A stretch of DNA of 64,000 bases from Oreocharis arfaki (taxonomy: Eukaryota; Chordata; Aves; Passeriformes; Paramythiidae). Below, piece after piece: positions 13,501-26,179 of this stretch (within the stretch, counting starts at the first letter, position 1; every line of letters begins with the position of its first letter). A program made the translations under genes and the position numbers. Location: assembly GCA_013398015.1 (NCBI GenBank), contig VZRR01008077.1, positions 1,650,685 through 1,714,684 on the forward strand, written 5' to 3'. The notes beneath the pieces were generated by a model. The model searched no databases, was not told where the DNA came from, and worked only from the letters and a program-made list of their open reading frames with translations.

Positions 13501-13779
13501 TGACACTGGCTTTTGGAATAAACGCTTTTTGCCTGTGCTTTATGTCAGAATTAGTGTGTGTCATGTCCACCTCAACTGCGACGATAAACCAAGTAAGAGA
13601 CCTGGGAATAATTGATTGATACGGTTAGCTCTTCCCAGAATAAATGAATTACAAGGATTTGGCTGTCAAAAAGCAGAGACAGCTGAGTGCCTGATTTCCA
13701 AGCATGCAGTTTTAGAGGTAAGCACAATATTCAGAGCTCTGCTGGCATGCTTCCTACAAGAAGCACTCCTTCTGCATTC
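10565..13779. other. Non-coding stretch with small simple repeats
   Basis: No gene is recognised. The longest frame, 10815-11249 plus (144 codons), has no domain, no family resemblance and no ATG at its start. Simple repeats seen are A12 at 11508-11519, a CTA trinucleotide run at about 12974-12997 and three copies of GTCTGA at 13234-13251. A segment with acceptor- and donor-like borders lies at 13639-13717, just before the CpG-dense island; it is discussed among the findings. Confidence 0.5.
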
Positions 13780-14060
13780 CCGTGGATCCTATTCTACATG
13801 CCCTGAAAGCAGCTGCAGCAGTCCCGTTGCAGCAGGGCTGATGGTGCCTCCCGAGGCCGTGGGAGAGCTGCGGTGACTCTGGTGGCTCGGTGTGCCACAG
13901 GGGCGGGTCCAGCCGCCAGGCGCGATGAACCGCAGTGCTCCCGAGAGGAGCAACAAACCAACAAATCCGCTCAGATGCTCCATCAGCTAATGCTCAGCAC
14001 GGGGGTGATTTCACAAATGGAGGCCAACGCCCTTTGCAGGCAATGTGACAGGAAAGCGGG
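13780..14060. promoter_or_regulatory. Small CpG-dense island, possible promoter
   Basis: About 15 CpG dinucleotides fall within 280 bases, twelve of them between about 13823 and 13970, whereas the surrounding kilobases are AT-rich and CpG-poor as expected in methylated vertebrate DNA. The island includes a GC box (GGGCGGG, about 13901-13907). An ATG at 13925, with a purine at -3, opens a 21-codon frame ending at 13990. Unmethylated CpG-dense DNA usually marks promoters in birds and mammals. An alternative first exon of the plus-strand gene or a non-coding RNA promoter would both fit. A GC-rich old insertion cannot be excluded. No TATA box or confirmed transcript is visible. Confidence 0.35.
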
Positions 14061-17000
14061 ATAATGTAATGTGGCAGATGCTGTGTGAGGGGAATTGGGG
14101 TCATTTTGCATGCCCATGTATAATGCAACCTTATGCCATAATTAAGACACTGGATAGAAAAAGTTGAGAAGGATTAGCTACTGATCCATACATTTTATGT
14201 TTCTGTTTATTTAAGATAAAGCCTCATGCTAGAGTGACTTTTTTTAAATATTAAGCCTCTCTAAAGCTTTAATTTCCTTTCTTTTCTTTGTAGATGTATA
14301 TTTTTTTAATGTGTTTATCTCTAGTTTAGTAAAAAGATGTATTTCTAGAACACGATCTGGCTGTAGAAGTTGGCCTATAAAGGGGGACAGAGATCTACAG
14401 AACTGAAGCATAATTCCCATGATTCATGGCAGAACTATACCCAAGGGGAAGCATGTTTCCCATTTTCAGGGAAGAGTGGAGTAGTCTCACTTTTCAAGTA
14501 CATAGAGATGGTTGTGTGTGCTTTCTTTTTAAATAATGAAGTTCCCCATAAAAACTGCACAGTCCTCCTGAAATATTCTTTCCCCAAAAGACACAGCTTC
14601 CTGTCAGTAGACAGCTATGACTGGAAAACATCACCTGCTCGAATTCTGGAGAGAGAAATGGGAAGATGTGATTTTTTTCTGTAGAAGGAAGTTGAGAACT
14701 GAAGGCCAGAGTGGACATGAAGTTTTTGGACCTCTGCTAGAAATTAGCTTTGATAGAGAAAAGAGGAGACAGGCAGAACGAGGCTGTGTTCAATTATTCA
14801 ATTAATTTCTACCACTGGTCATTTCAAATCTTCAGGAGGTGGTCAGGAACGAAAGGTTGGGGCAACCATTTGAAAAGTGTGCCAGTGAAAATGAAAGGAT
14901 CAATTAGTATCAAAGACAACTTTTTATCTGACGTGGGAAGTGGAAAAAATGCAAAGTTATGAAATCCTATGAACAGATCCCTTAGAGTTTAAGGCATGTT
15001 TGAACCTGAATTTTTTCTAGCTAAGGAAAAATAATCCTGTTTCTCTCTCTTTGCACTTCTCCTACTCTCTCTTTGCTTTTCTGTGCTGTTTTCTTGCTCT
15101 CAGCAAATCTCCCAGTGTATTTCCAAGTTAGATAGTTCAGCATTATCAATTTTGTACTTGTTCAGTCCTTTGCAATTCCTGTGGTACTTCAGTGGAGCTG
15201 AAGTTCTTTGAAGACCATCTCTGCAGAGTTCTGAAGATAGATTTTTTTCAGCACACTTAGCCTGGAGATTATCTTCTTCTCTTTTTTGGAAAAAGACAGG
15301 AGAAGAAAAAAAAAACCCAGAAACTGTGTTAATTCTTGAGAGCTACAGCATATCAATGCCAAGTTCCCAGAGGATCAATTTCTACTTCCCTATGGTGGGT
15401 AGGACCAGAGGCCACTCTGCTCCATAGATGAAAACAGAACATAGTAACCCCTTGTTCATGGACAATTTGCCTGTAAGGGAGCTAAAGGTTTGTCTATATT
15501 ATTGTACCTGTTTCTTTTCAGAGGCTGCACAGCTATGGTTAGGCAAATTCACCATCTGGGAAAGAGTGCTTCTTGCTACTCAGCTGAAACAAGGCTTAGA
15601 AAAACAAACACACCACAAGGCCCTTCTACTGGGAAAAGCACTCTCAGAACCAAAGATCTGACATGCCATATAAATTTCACCAAGAACAAGAAACATTCAG
15701 TTGACGCACATTTGTAAACACAAATACGAGTCTTCTTAATTTAAAAAAAAAAAATTAAACCCCATGTCTTTTGATTGCTTTTGGATCTTTCATCGCCTCC
15801 AGTTCAGAAAAGAGATCATCATTCATATTTATGAGGAGTAATTTGTATCAATTCATAATTATCTTGTGTAAAATTCATTCTCTCAGTGCATAAGTGAAAT
15901 GTTCAAGAGGCAAAATGTAAGAGCTGTAATAAAAGCATTTGTCCCTCATCCCACACTGCAGGACCTTGTCTAACCTGGAGTCTTGAGCTATAAAACCAGT
16001 GGCTGATTTTCTTGTAAGCAAATGTTCAAGGTTCATTTGTTTCGAATGCAAGCATTTTTCCAGTCTTGGATCCTTTTTAAGTTAATTTGGAATACAGATT
16101 TCTCTGTGTGTTCTTGAGACTGCCTTTTCTAAGATATGTGGTCTGAGAGCTTCTGGGACCTGAGGAAAGGCCCATTTTAAGAATAAGTAAGCAGCAGGTA
16201 CACTTCAACTTTTGCAGCTGCTCTTCCCCTCTTCCCCTTGCCTACCTGTGTGCTGCCATGATATCTGTTTCCAAGCACTACTGCTATTAATAGTGTTTTC
16301 CAACAGACTGACTCATTTCCCTACCCTGGTCATTATGAGCCGTCAGTGACCTTCAGCGGATGAAAGCTCGAGGCAGTGCAGAATGAACCTGTTCCCTGCA
16401 ATCAAAGCAAACTCAGATTATTAATTGCATTAAGCTTTAGCCATTGCTTTTAATTGCAAATTTACTTTTCTGTTTGGTTGGTTGGGTTTGTGTTTTCTTT
16501 TTTTTATGATTACACCCAATGGCACCAATGAGAGGAATGTGCCATTTTGAGCTGTTAGCAGTTCTTTTTTTTTTCTTTCAATACCCACCTGAATCATAAT
16601 GAATGCAAGGAAAAGTTTAATAAATTTGTTGGGGTTTTTACTAGTTTTGTCTCCCCTCTGGCTCTGAAGAGAGGGGCCATTACATCAGACTCTCTATAGC
16701 TTCGTAATTTGGGGATCAGCAGTGTATGTTGCACATGACATGGAAATGGGTGTGTCCGGGTGTGGATGCCTGGACAATAAGGTGTGCAAGAATGTGAATT
16801 TATGAATACAATCCAGGTGGGAAAAATGGCCATCACAAGCAAAGTGTGCCAAGGCATCTTCCTCTGGAGACTGTCACTGGATCTGTGGTGAATTCCTCAC
16901 TTTCTTTAGATGCAGAAATACAATTCTGTCCCACCAATCTTGGCATTCTTTGTTTGAATGACTAAATATCTTCATTGTTAGGTGTTATTTTACATATACC

Positions 17001-19496
17001 TTAAAACATCTCAGCATGTGAAAGCACACTTTCAGACAACTGAAGCCAGGCAGCCCCAAAAGGAAAGTCTTTAAAATCAATATGGACAGAGTGAAACTGA
17101 AGGCAAACAGCCCCAAAAGGAAAGCCCTTAAAAATCAATATGGACCAGGGGAAAGCTCAGGCCACTTGAATGCATCTAGCTGAGTTAGTGGCTAAGTGAG
17201 AATGGAAGCGGAGATTCCTAATTTTCAGTAAAATGACGCTAAGTGGATGTCTATTTAGCAATGTGGTTCTACAGCCAGAACAGAGGAAACATTTGCAGAG
17301 GCCTCTGTATTTTTTGAAAATTGGTGTAATGCACTGAGGTGGCCATAATCAGAGACCCTTGAGGTTTTTCTCAACATTTAAAACTACTTTATTTTAAAAC
17401 TGTCACAATTACAAACTTAAGCCTGAGTTTCAGGCATTCTCCTCCTAACTCACTTCATGCCAAGGTAACCTGCTTAGTATTTTTCTTCTGAGAGCTGCCT
17501 TTCCTCTCAGATGGCCAAACAAGATGTCTGTCCCCAGTCAGGACAGCGAGTGTTTTGAGAGCCTGACCATCTACTGTTGGATGTATTTGATCCTGGTTTG
17601 GGGAGTTCCATGTTTACTTATTCCTCTTTTGATAGGGGTAAGGTGTAGCAATGTGACATCTGCAAATTATTTTCAGTGCCAGGCAATTTAAGGAAAAAAA
17701 ATTAAAAGGGCATTCATTTCATCTTAATACAATGACTATTAAAACAGTTACTAAATTTAGTAGTGCAAAATGAGAGACAAATGTTTTATAAGTACCTAAA
17801 TAGTAACTTTGCCCCAAAAGGTTCACTCTGTGGTTCAGCCATTTAAGAAGTTAACAGGATATTTATATCACTGTGTGCTTTCCTTTGCACAGCCTCCAAA
17901 GAATGGGCTCATGATATAGAGACAAACCTATTTTCCATATATACCTATTTTTGGTGATACTCCATTTAAATTAAATTTCCCCCTCTATGCTCAGGGATAC
18001 GCATAATAGAGTTCATGATTTACTGGATTAAAAATATCAATTGTCTCATTTCCCTAACAGGATAATGGTTACCAGTTTGTATTTGCTACTGTTGTCCCCT
18101 GTGTGTTGACAGACAGTAAAGAAAAGCCTTTGCTGAATGCAAATGAAAGCTTGAGGACTGATGTTGTAGTTAAGTGGACTGTAAAAGGATAACTATCCTC
18201 AGCAAATGAAGTGCTGTATATATACTCCCGTAGTGGGGCTTAGAGCTCCTGTAGCAGGGCATGAAGTTTTCAGATAAAAACACAGTAAGAAAATGTTGAT
18301 CCATTAAATCTATCAGCAAATCTGGGTATGTTTTGAAAACTTTTGTCTGGAAATGTTTCTCTCAGCCCCAGGATAAGAAGAGCGTTTTGCAAAGGGATAC
18401 AGCTCAGTAGAAACACACTAGTGATTTTTCTCACAGCATGAAGTTTTATTCCCTACTATGCCACTGTGCCACATTTCTTACACTTTTGGCTACTCCAGGC
18501 CTATTCTCACTCTCTGAATAAATAGATATTCAATGGAGGAGAGAAAAATGCTGCAGTGACTGGGCACGCCCTCCTGTATTTTCATATGGAAGACAAAACC
18601 AGCAACAATAAAATCTCTTTGAAGGAGGAGTCATTCAGACACCCCAGCTTTGGTCATCTGATGAAAAAGCATTTTTCCTTGCAGATTGAGAGGTACCTCC
18701 AGAACCATATTCAGAGTAGGAGCTTGAGTCGTTTGCTGAATCCCCTGGCTGCTTTGGTGCCTCTATCTCCAGGGACTAAAGGCAGCTTTGATTAACCTGC
18801 TCATTAAAGTTTCTATGGTCATATGGATTCCATCTTCTTTTTACACAGCACCTACTCAGGGTAGAGCACCAGGCTCAGAACTACAGACAGAATTCAGTAC
18901 TAACATTCTTGTTCAAAGAGATAAGCCCACTGATGTAACTGGGAGCAGGGTGCATAGATATTGCTGGATCTTCACATTTGCTGGGTAGCACTAATATCAG
19001 ACAAATTACAGTCTCCTTAGATTTTTGTTAATCTATGAACTGTCTTTATCGTGTGGATGTAAATTCATTGTGGAGCTGTATGTTCCTCATTATTTCTTTT
19101 TCTCATTTAGGCTGCCCGTTTTTTCTGCCAGGTATCTCTTAGGTGCTGCTGTAGTCTGCTCTCCCTCGTCTGTATCAGCATTGTGTTTGTCTGTGTTTAG
19201 TCTGGTCCTCTTCATGGCTCTTCTCCTTGGGTAATTACAGTTTGGGAATCCACAAGCCAGCAGGGCTCTTCCTGCCTCATAGAGTCTCCTGCATGTCTGT
19301 CTGATGCCAATGTACCTGCAATACCCATTGCTGATGCACAAGCAGAGAAAAGATGTTTGGGATTATAAACCCAGGCATTGCTTCTCCTCCTACATTAATT
19401 CAAATGTAGATGTTATGTTGAACGCCCTGAAGCTGTGCTGACAATCTTTGTTTAGTGAAATAATTAATTTGAGTGCTTGGTGTTGTTGTTTTTCAG
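14061..19496. other. Non-coding stretch, probable intron if the 19.5 kb exon is real
   Basis: No coding exon is supported. Frames of 60-104 codons occur on both strands without domains or paired splice sites. A fair acceptor-like sequence (CCTGTTTCTTTTCAG, ending at about 15521) is followed by an open frame to 15661, but no donor or family match supports it. Short A runs occur at about 15307-15315 and 15743-15755. The only larger repeat is the two-copy unit at 17041-17155. Confidence 0.5.
17041..17155 (+). repeat. Two-copy tandem repeat, unit 57-58 bp
   Basis: Copy one (17041-17097) and copy two (17098-17155) share CAGCCCCAAAAGGAAAG followed by TTAAAA and TCAATATGGAC, with scattered substitutions and one single-base indel. 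The divergence shows an old local duplication. No function is apparent and the unit is not a recognised transposon. Confidence 0.9.
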
Positions 19497-19671
19497 GGAT
19501 GGTGGTGATGTCAATACTGAATACTTAAGAAGTGAACTGGGCTACTCATTATTTCCAACAAGAAAGGAAAGTGTGCTGACTCCAGCTTTCTTACGTTTGT
19601 CAGCAATGAGCACCTCAATGGAGCAACAGAAAGTTTCCCTACCAAATACATCTGTTGCTAACGGAGAGTGA
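19497..19671 (+). CDS. Candidate 3'-terminal coding exon of an unidentified gene
   Basis: A splice acceptor with a T-rich tract (TGTTGTTGTTTTTCAG) ends at 19496. It is followed by an exon whose first base completes a codon, then 57 open codons from 19498 and a TGA at 19669-19671. The peptide begins DGGDVNTEYLRSELGYSLF and ends in a polar, Ser/Thr/Gln-rich tail (SLPNTSVANGE). It has no membrane segment or domain I recognise, and looks like a hydrophilic C-terminal tail. Codon choice is unremarkable. Downstream DNA turns strongly AT-rich, with two AATAAA signals. No upstream exon of the same gene is recognisable, so the preceding 19 kb would be intron. I cannot name the gene. A pseudogene fragment or a chance frame remains possible. 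Confidence 0.4.
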
Positions 19672-19975
19672 GGAATGGATTTTGTAACACAAGAGAAGAC
19701 TTGTACTTTTAAAACAATATTTTGATCTCAAGTGAATAGAGATTTTGGGAAAAAGTGTTCTGTGAAATAAAATTTTCACCCATGAAAACTTGAAAAAGTA
19801 TTATTTAGTTTAAAAGGGACTATTAGATTTTTGCATCAGTTATGTTGAACATGCACTGAAATATAAATGTGTGTAATTGTTTAAGCATTTTACACAGTGA
19901 GGTTGTTTTATATAACATGAAAAAACATTTTGGAAATTGTAAAAATAAAGTGTTTTTACTTTTTTTTAAGTGCTG
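19672..19975 (+). other. Candidate 3' UTR with two polyadenylation signals
   Basis: The DNA after the stop codon is AT-rich. AATAAA is at 19766-19771 and again at 19944-19949. The second is followed at once by a G/U- and U-rich stretch (19950-19972, GTGTTTTTACTTTTTTTTAA), the arrangement expected downstream of a cleavage site. This supports reading 19497-19671 as a terminal exon. AATAAA is common by chance in such DNA, so the evidence is supportive and not decisive. Confidence 0.4.
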
Positions 19976-22900
19976 CTATAAAAATAATTCTAAAGTATTT
20001 TTTCAAGTGGAAAGGCAAATTATTTAAACACTTATGGAACTTTCTGTCATATACTCTAAGTTGTAGCAACTTATCTAAACAGGATGAGTAACATGTCTAA
20101 GGTAAAACTAGAAACTTCTGGGTGATGTAGAAAGTGTGTTAAGTTGAACTTTGGTTTGTAGCGTCTATAATCAGAAATCTCTTCCAGAAAGCATGTACTG
20201 GGACATTTATCTGCCTGGCAAAAAGTTTCCTAATATTCTACTCTTCTGTTTTAGACTGGTTTAACCCAAAATTAAGTAGGTACAAAGCTAGGAGATGTGG
20301 GACAGCAAAAACCCCAGGTTCAAACTTTGCAGGCAGCTTAGAAACAATAGACCTTGGACTAAGAACCCAGAACACTGGAAATGTTTTTATTTCAGAAAAA
20401 CTCATCCCTCGTTCTTTGATGTCCACTTTACTCAGAATTCTGTTTCTGCTTGATCATTTTTTGCTCAGAGTTGAGGCTCTCAGTGCCAAATTGCCAATTG
20501 GGTTAAAACTTCCTGCTAAGGTGGCTGTTAATTTTAACTGCTAGGTGCAACCATAGATCACCAGGACAAAATCAGACTTCATCAGCATCTATCATTAGTT
20601 CTACTACATTAGAGAATTAGCAAACTGCCCTCCCTCAGGCAGATCAATCACTCTTTTAGCAGGTTCCCAGGACATCATCCCACAGCAACCAGTCTCTACC
20701 TGTTATATCCTGCACAAAATATCACCAAACCTTCCCTGATCTTCATACCACTGTCCAAATGTTTAGCACACCAAAATCTCTGGAACAATCTGAGCAGAAC
20801 ACAGAGGGACACCACCAACACCTGAGCTGCTTCACAATTGTCCGGGCAATCTGCACTTGCTCATTTCCCTGCGTGTGAATGGGCTTGGAAAAAGAGGGAG
20901 ACTGTTTTTCCTCCTGGACAATCAGTACAGCCAACATGGGCAGAGTGCAAGTGAATCTGAGACTGTCCTAACCATTCCCATTCTCAGAACATTTATGAGA
21001 TTGTGGCCATATCACAGCTGGCCATTTAGGGCCATTTCCCTTGCAGATGACAGATGGGATTGGGAGATAGGGACGGATGGATATCACTAAGACCTCTCCA
21101 TGAATATCCATACATCTTACTGATGTTAGAGCTAAAGCTGATATAGCTCGAAGCAGAGGAAAGGCTGTTTCTGACAACATTAGGGGAACAATATGGAAGT
21201 AGAAAGATATTTTCTCATTAAACAAACAACCAAAAAAGAATTAATATGTTTTCTAAGCTTCAAAAGTAGTGAGAGTTGATCAGTCTCTTGGCAAAATTCA
21301 AGGATGATAGAAAATGCTCAGATACCCTTGGGTTGCTGTCAGGATAAAGAGACACAAAAGGAAGGATTTAATGGTTGGCATATCCATTTGACCAACAGGA
21401 AGAGAGGCTTTCCAAAGTCCTGCATCCTCAGCCTGTATGGACGGGTGCTGATGGGAACAAGCGAATAATTAAAAGCAATTGCCTTGTGGAGCATCAATGT
21501 GTGAATGCATGTTTACATGGTATAAAAGTACATTTATGTCAGCTGGGGCTTGGACTCTGTGACTGTCACACCAACGCTCACAGAGCTCACCCCAGGGAGG
21601 TAGTGCCTTTGGACCCTCTGCTTTGACGTTCTGCACCATCAAACTGATTCACAGCTGAGGTGACAAAGCACCGCAGTTGTCCTTCTATCATGTTGGGGTT
21701 TGCTCCCCATCATCTTCTGTCTGATCATCTGATACGAAACCTCTCTCCAAGAACTGAGTCACACTGCACAACTGGGCTGTTGCTGCCGCTTTTGCGGCCA
21801 CAAGGACTTCTGCAACCTGCTTGAGGCCTAGTGATCAAATTGGCAAAGAAAGTTAACAAGCTGATCACTCCTTTATTTTCACTGAAAGCCAAAGTACAAC
21901 ACTTCACCCCGCTGGAAGGTGGAAAACCATTGCAGACTCAGCCAAATAAACATTCATGTCGACGAGTTGAATATCACCTGTCATTCCCCAGGTCTGGTGG
22001 TGGGTGGTTTGCTCGGCTTTTGCAGGAAAGGATGAAAGGCATGAACTCTGCTCCTCCAGAGACAGAAAAGATGATTTTTTCATAGGCCCAGGAGCAATTT
22101 TTGTTTCACTTTCACACTGAATCCATTAAGTTCTGCAGAAGCGATTCCTCCTTGCCTCCCATCCAAAGGCTGGAGCTCAGAGCTGATTGCTGCTTTAGCT
22201 GCAACTTGCAGCCTTGCCTTCAGAAAATATGGTTCAAAATGTATTTGCTCCTCTGTAGTCTGCTGGAATGGCAGTACTCCAACCCAGAAAGCTGCCTGCA
22301 GCTTTAGAGAAAGTATAATGATGAATGAAATGAGTTTTAAATGGGTGAAAGGTGGTGTTGCTGGAGTATCTCCTATTGTACACCCACTATGGGAATGGCA
22401 TCTCCGTGACTGGGTGATTAAGAGCATCTGGACATGCTATACTGAGGTTGTATAAAACTAGATCCGAAATTAAAGAAATTCTGTTCATGTATATATTTTC
22501 TCCTAGTAGCTGAATGTTGTTTCCAGGACAAATAGTATTAGGTTTGGAGGGCAGGTTAACATGGAAGGAAGAGAGTACATCTCTTTCTTTCACAGTCCAG
22601 ATGTCTTGTCAATTAATACTGCTGCAATTAAATTCACAGAAAATGGACCTTAGGTCTCAGAAAATGTAACAGTTCTTGAAGTTTTGGCACTTCAGTTTTA
22701 TCTGAGCCAGCGGAGACTCAAACCACGTGAATCATCTCTGAGTTTTTAAAAAGTAGCTTTACTTTAAAAAATGAAAGGCAAATGACTTCAGAAGGCAAAC
22801 TGCATTAGGAGAGCTAAGTAAGGAAAAAATATTGTTACAGTGACAGTAATATTAGCTGCCACAAACAAAAATCAGTCAATAAAAGCACTTTGGAAAGTTG

Positions 22901-24420
22901 AAAAGCCAAATGAATGAAAAAGCCTCTTTCCAAATTCAATATTTTGTTGTATAAAATATTATCGCTCGGACTAAAATCACCACCTGAGTATAGTATTTTT
23001 TTCTGTTTTATCAGCAATCTCTCTCTTCCCCCTAGTAAATTCATTTATTTGTTCAAAACTGCAGTCTGCTGCCAGCACTTTCCAACATGTGTATGTAAGA
23101 TAATGCACTTTCCATCCACCCTAATCCTCTCATTCCACAGATTATTGATTTAGCCACCCTGCTGTAAAGACAAACAGTCGTACTCTGTTTCTGTGGCTAA
23201 AGAGACCAAAACTTCTCTTGCTTGATGAAATCTCCCTCGTTATAAGAGGGCATTGGTGACTGTGTTTGCACATGGCCAAGCATGGAGCCTGCATAGAGAG
23301 CCACTTGCGCACCATCCTCCTGACTCACAATTAAGATTGTGCTCTGACACAGGCTCAGCTTGAGCTGTGGAGTCTTTCTGAAGTAGGAAATGTCAGTCTT
23401 TATCTGTAGATCCAATAAGTTCATTGCTAAGAACAAGAGGAGAAGTAGAACCAGGGGAGGGCTCTTCACATCTATCCCAACTTGCCTTTCTCGAAGCAGC
23501 TGAAGCAGTGAACAAAAATGTGTTGGCTGATAGTCAGCAACATAGGTAATGAAAACCACCCCAGGGACTGGAATTGCTTACATTTGGGTTTGGGTCCTGT
23601 GAATCTCTCAGGAACAGAGAAATCCCCCTCTCCCTGCAAACCACCAGCACTGTGTGTAGTTAATGCTGTCTACATGAAGATGCAGATTTTGTCTCATAAC
23701 AATGTGGAGTGATGTGTGGGAGCCCTTATGCTGCCAGTGACACTGCCAGGGCGGGAAGTCAGCCGGCTCATCAGCTTTCTTGAAGGCTCGTATGTTTCAT
23801 TACCCTTAACTCCTGGTCTGCAGGAGATTCTGAGGTCTGTATTTTCATGCACTTTTGGATGTACTTGGCTCAACAAGGCTTACCCTACACTTTCTGTCTG
23901 CCAGAAGTGCTTGAATTTTGAGCTAAGCTTGACCTAAACAATTGGGAAATTTTGACCCTGCCTTCTAAGTAAGAAGCCAGGTCAGTTATCCAGGCTTTCT
24001 CCACCTCCATGGAGGATTTCTGTGACTCTGTCTTAGCAGGTAAATTCAAAAAGAATGCCCAAATCTCAGTAACAGGTATTCTGGCTGCGTCTGCAGCACA
24101 TCTTCCCTTTTGTGAGCCTGTGTCACCCAGCTGATCTCTGGTGTTATATACAGATTTCCGTGCTAAGCCTGTGGTTTACAAACCTCAGTGATAGTCACCT
24201 AAAATCATCACAAATGAGCAGCAAAAAGTAAGAGCAGAACAGTTCCTAGCTGGCAGCCATGGCTGGAGTTTGTCTCTTCCGCAAGCAAACATATAACCTA
24301 AATGTTTAAGAAATACCTGCAAATGTCATGGCATCAGGAGGGAAAGCTGGAAGAGCCCATGGCACTTTGCTTTTCACTTTGGACACACCGAATGCCCAGG
24401 TCCTTCACAGCCAAGGAGAC
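19976..24420. other. Non-coding stretch, likely intergenic
   Basis: No gene is recognised. The longest frames (22080-22427 minus, 115 codons; 23197-23559 minus, 120 codons) lack domains, family resemblance and convincing splice borders. There is no clear transposon and no substantial repeat. Confidence 0.55.
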
Positions 24421-24500
24421 ATCACAGAATCACACAGAAACACAGAATATGCTGAGCTGGAAGGGACCCACAAGGATCACCGAGTCCATGTTAACGCCCC
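24421..24500 (-). mobile_element. CR1 LINE fragment (extreme 3' end)
   Basis: Read on the plus strand this shows the reverse complement of a CR1 3' terminus: repeated CACAGAA units, then GCTGAGCTGGAAGGGACCCA, CAAGGATCACCGAGTCCA. That order is characteristic of avian CR1 subfamilies. Only about 80 bases are recognisable, so it is a very short 5'-truncated copy or an old remnant. The left limit is the octamer-like terminal repeats; the right limit is approximate. Plus-strand frames crossing it (24302-24621) are not genes. Confidence 0.85.
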
Positions 24501-26110
24501 TGTATTTACAACTAAGTCTCCGCTCCTGTATCCAGTGCCACATCAGTCCATTTCTGTAGCAACCCAGAAAAGATTAATTCTTCTCAGTTTACTTCCAGCT
24601 ACCAGACAGTACCAAATTTGAAGGGTTTTAGTTTGTTTATTTTCCCTGACAAGGACATCTGTTTACTAGAACTCATCTCCAGCATTAGTGAACATCAAAA
24701 GGGACGTCTGTGAGACTGCAGCTGGATTTAGATGGTACAAAGCCCTTCAAGTGACTGTTTAAATCTCTTTTTCTTTTCTGCATCCCCAATCTCCAAATAG
24801 AAATTGGCTAATTTTAAATGCATCTCCAGGTTTTTCCAATTTATTTAATGTGTCTGTCCTAACTTGTTCATCAGGATCACCTTTGGGATGAAGTGTAGCA
24901 TTGATTTAAAAAAAAAAAATAGAATAAGAAAATAATGACTGTCCTAACACACATACATGTATTTGTTTCTTCAATAAAAGTAGGTAACTGAGGAGGTGGG
25001 GAGAAGTGAGCAAACTGAGGAGGATTCTTCTTTGTTATTCTTCTCCTGATATCAACCAGCATACACTTAATTTCAGGAGGATCTGGTTTAGAAGTGCTGT
25101 GCATTCATGTTGTATGCCTATACGACTGTTTATTTAGTTGTGAATTGATTGATTGGGAAATAAGAGCTTTTCAAGTTGACATTATAAATAATGAAACTTT
25201 ATTAGTGATATATGTGACACATTTAACAATGCTAATTTTCTGTACTGCTCTGTGTAATTCACTTGCCTTTTTCAGTAGGCTGTAAACAATAGAAGGTTTG
25301 AGGGAAATCACTAATTTGTTGGCTTTCTAAAAGGCAATGGAAAGGAATCCAGAATTTAGGAATATTTCTAGAGTGCCATCTAGTGGGAAAAGAAACGAAG
25401 CCACAAGAAAATGGTACTCAAAACACACCTTTGGAAAGCATGTCTTAATACACAGATCTATCTCTTCATTTTCTTCTACAGCTAAACACAGGAAGCCACT
25501 GATGGATTTTATGCAATTTAGTTATAACTGGAAAACTTCTTTTGTTCCATTTTTATTGAGTATATGTGTGTGTATATATATATATGGTAGGAATAATTAA
25601 AATTAATGCACTCTCTGCTTTTAGTTTTTGAAAAAATAACAAATGTCTGGCCTAATCCCAGACTCAAGATTTAGTTTAACCACCTCATGTTCTCATACTT
25701 CAAAGGTTTTGTCATTTAATCTTGATTTCATTTTCGCTCTTTTAATTAAGTTACAGACCTTTGCATTTGAAATGGTGATATATAGAAATTGAAGACCACT
25801 GTTATGAAACAAGCTTTGAAACAAAAGAGATTTTAAAAATTGTGTTATTACCTCATTACTTCTAAGTGTGGTTTTATCAGAGATGGTGCTTAGTTCTCCC
25901 TAGCAAAAGCACAACTCTTGTGGTTAGAGCAGACTTACTGCTACCTTTAAAGCAGGTTTCTATGACCACTTCATGTCTCAATACAGAGGTAATTTCCAAG
26001 GTGTCCAAAAACCACAATTTGTCTCTCTTTGCAGATGTCAATTTTGCAAGTGTGGCCCCAGATTTAATGAGGAAAATACCAAGAACTCACCAATTTTTTC
26101 TTGATTTTAG

Positions 26111-26179
26111 GTGCCTTGGAGGTGAGCAGGGCTTGTTTGGGGCAGTCTGGCAGAGCCAGAGGACCAGGGGAGAGGGCAG
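26111..26179 (+). other. Exon-like 69-nt segment with strong donor
   Basis: A pyrimidine-rich acceptor-like sequence (TTTTTTCTTGATTTTAG) ends at 26110, and a near-perfect donor (GGCAG, then GTGAGTAC) begins at 26180. The segment is 69 nt, a multiple of three, is GC-richer than its flanks and is open in two of three frames. It has no family resemblance. Such pairs do arise by chance in a window of this size. It could be a cassette exon, a non-coding RNA exon or nothing. Confidence 0.15.

Noticed and set aside
15522..15661. Acceptor-like site followed by about 46 open codons
   Set aside because: No donor, no polyadenylation context and no recognisable protein; two frames are open, which argues against coding selection.
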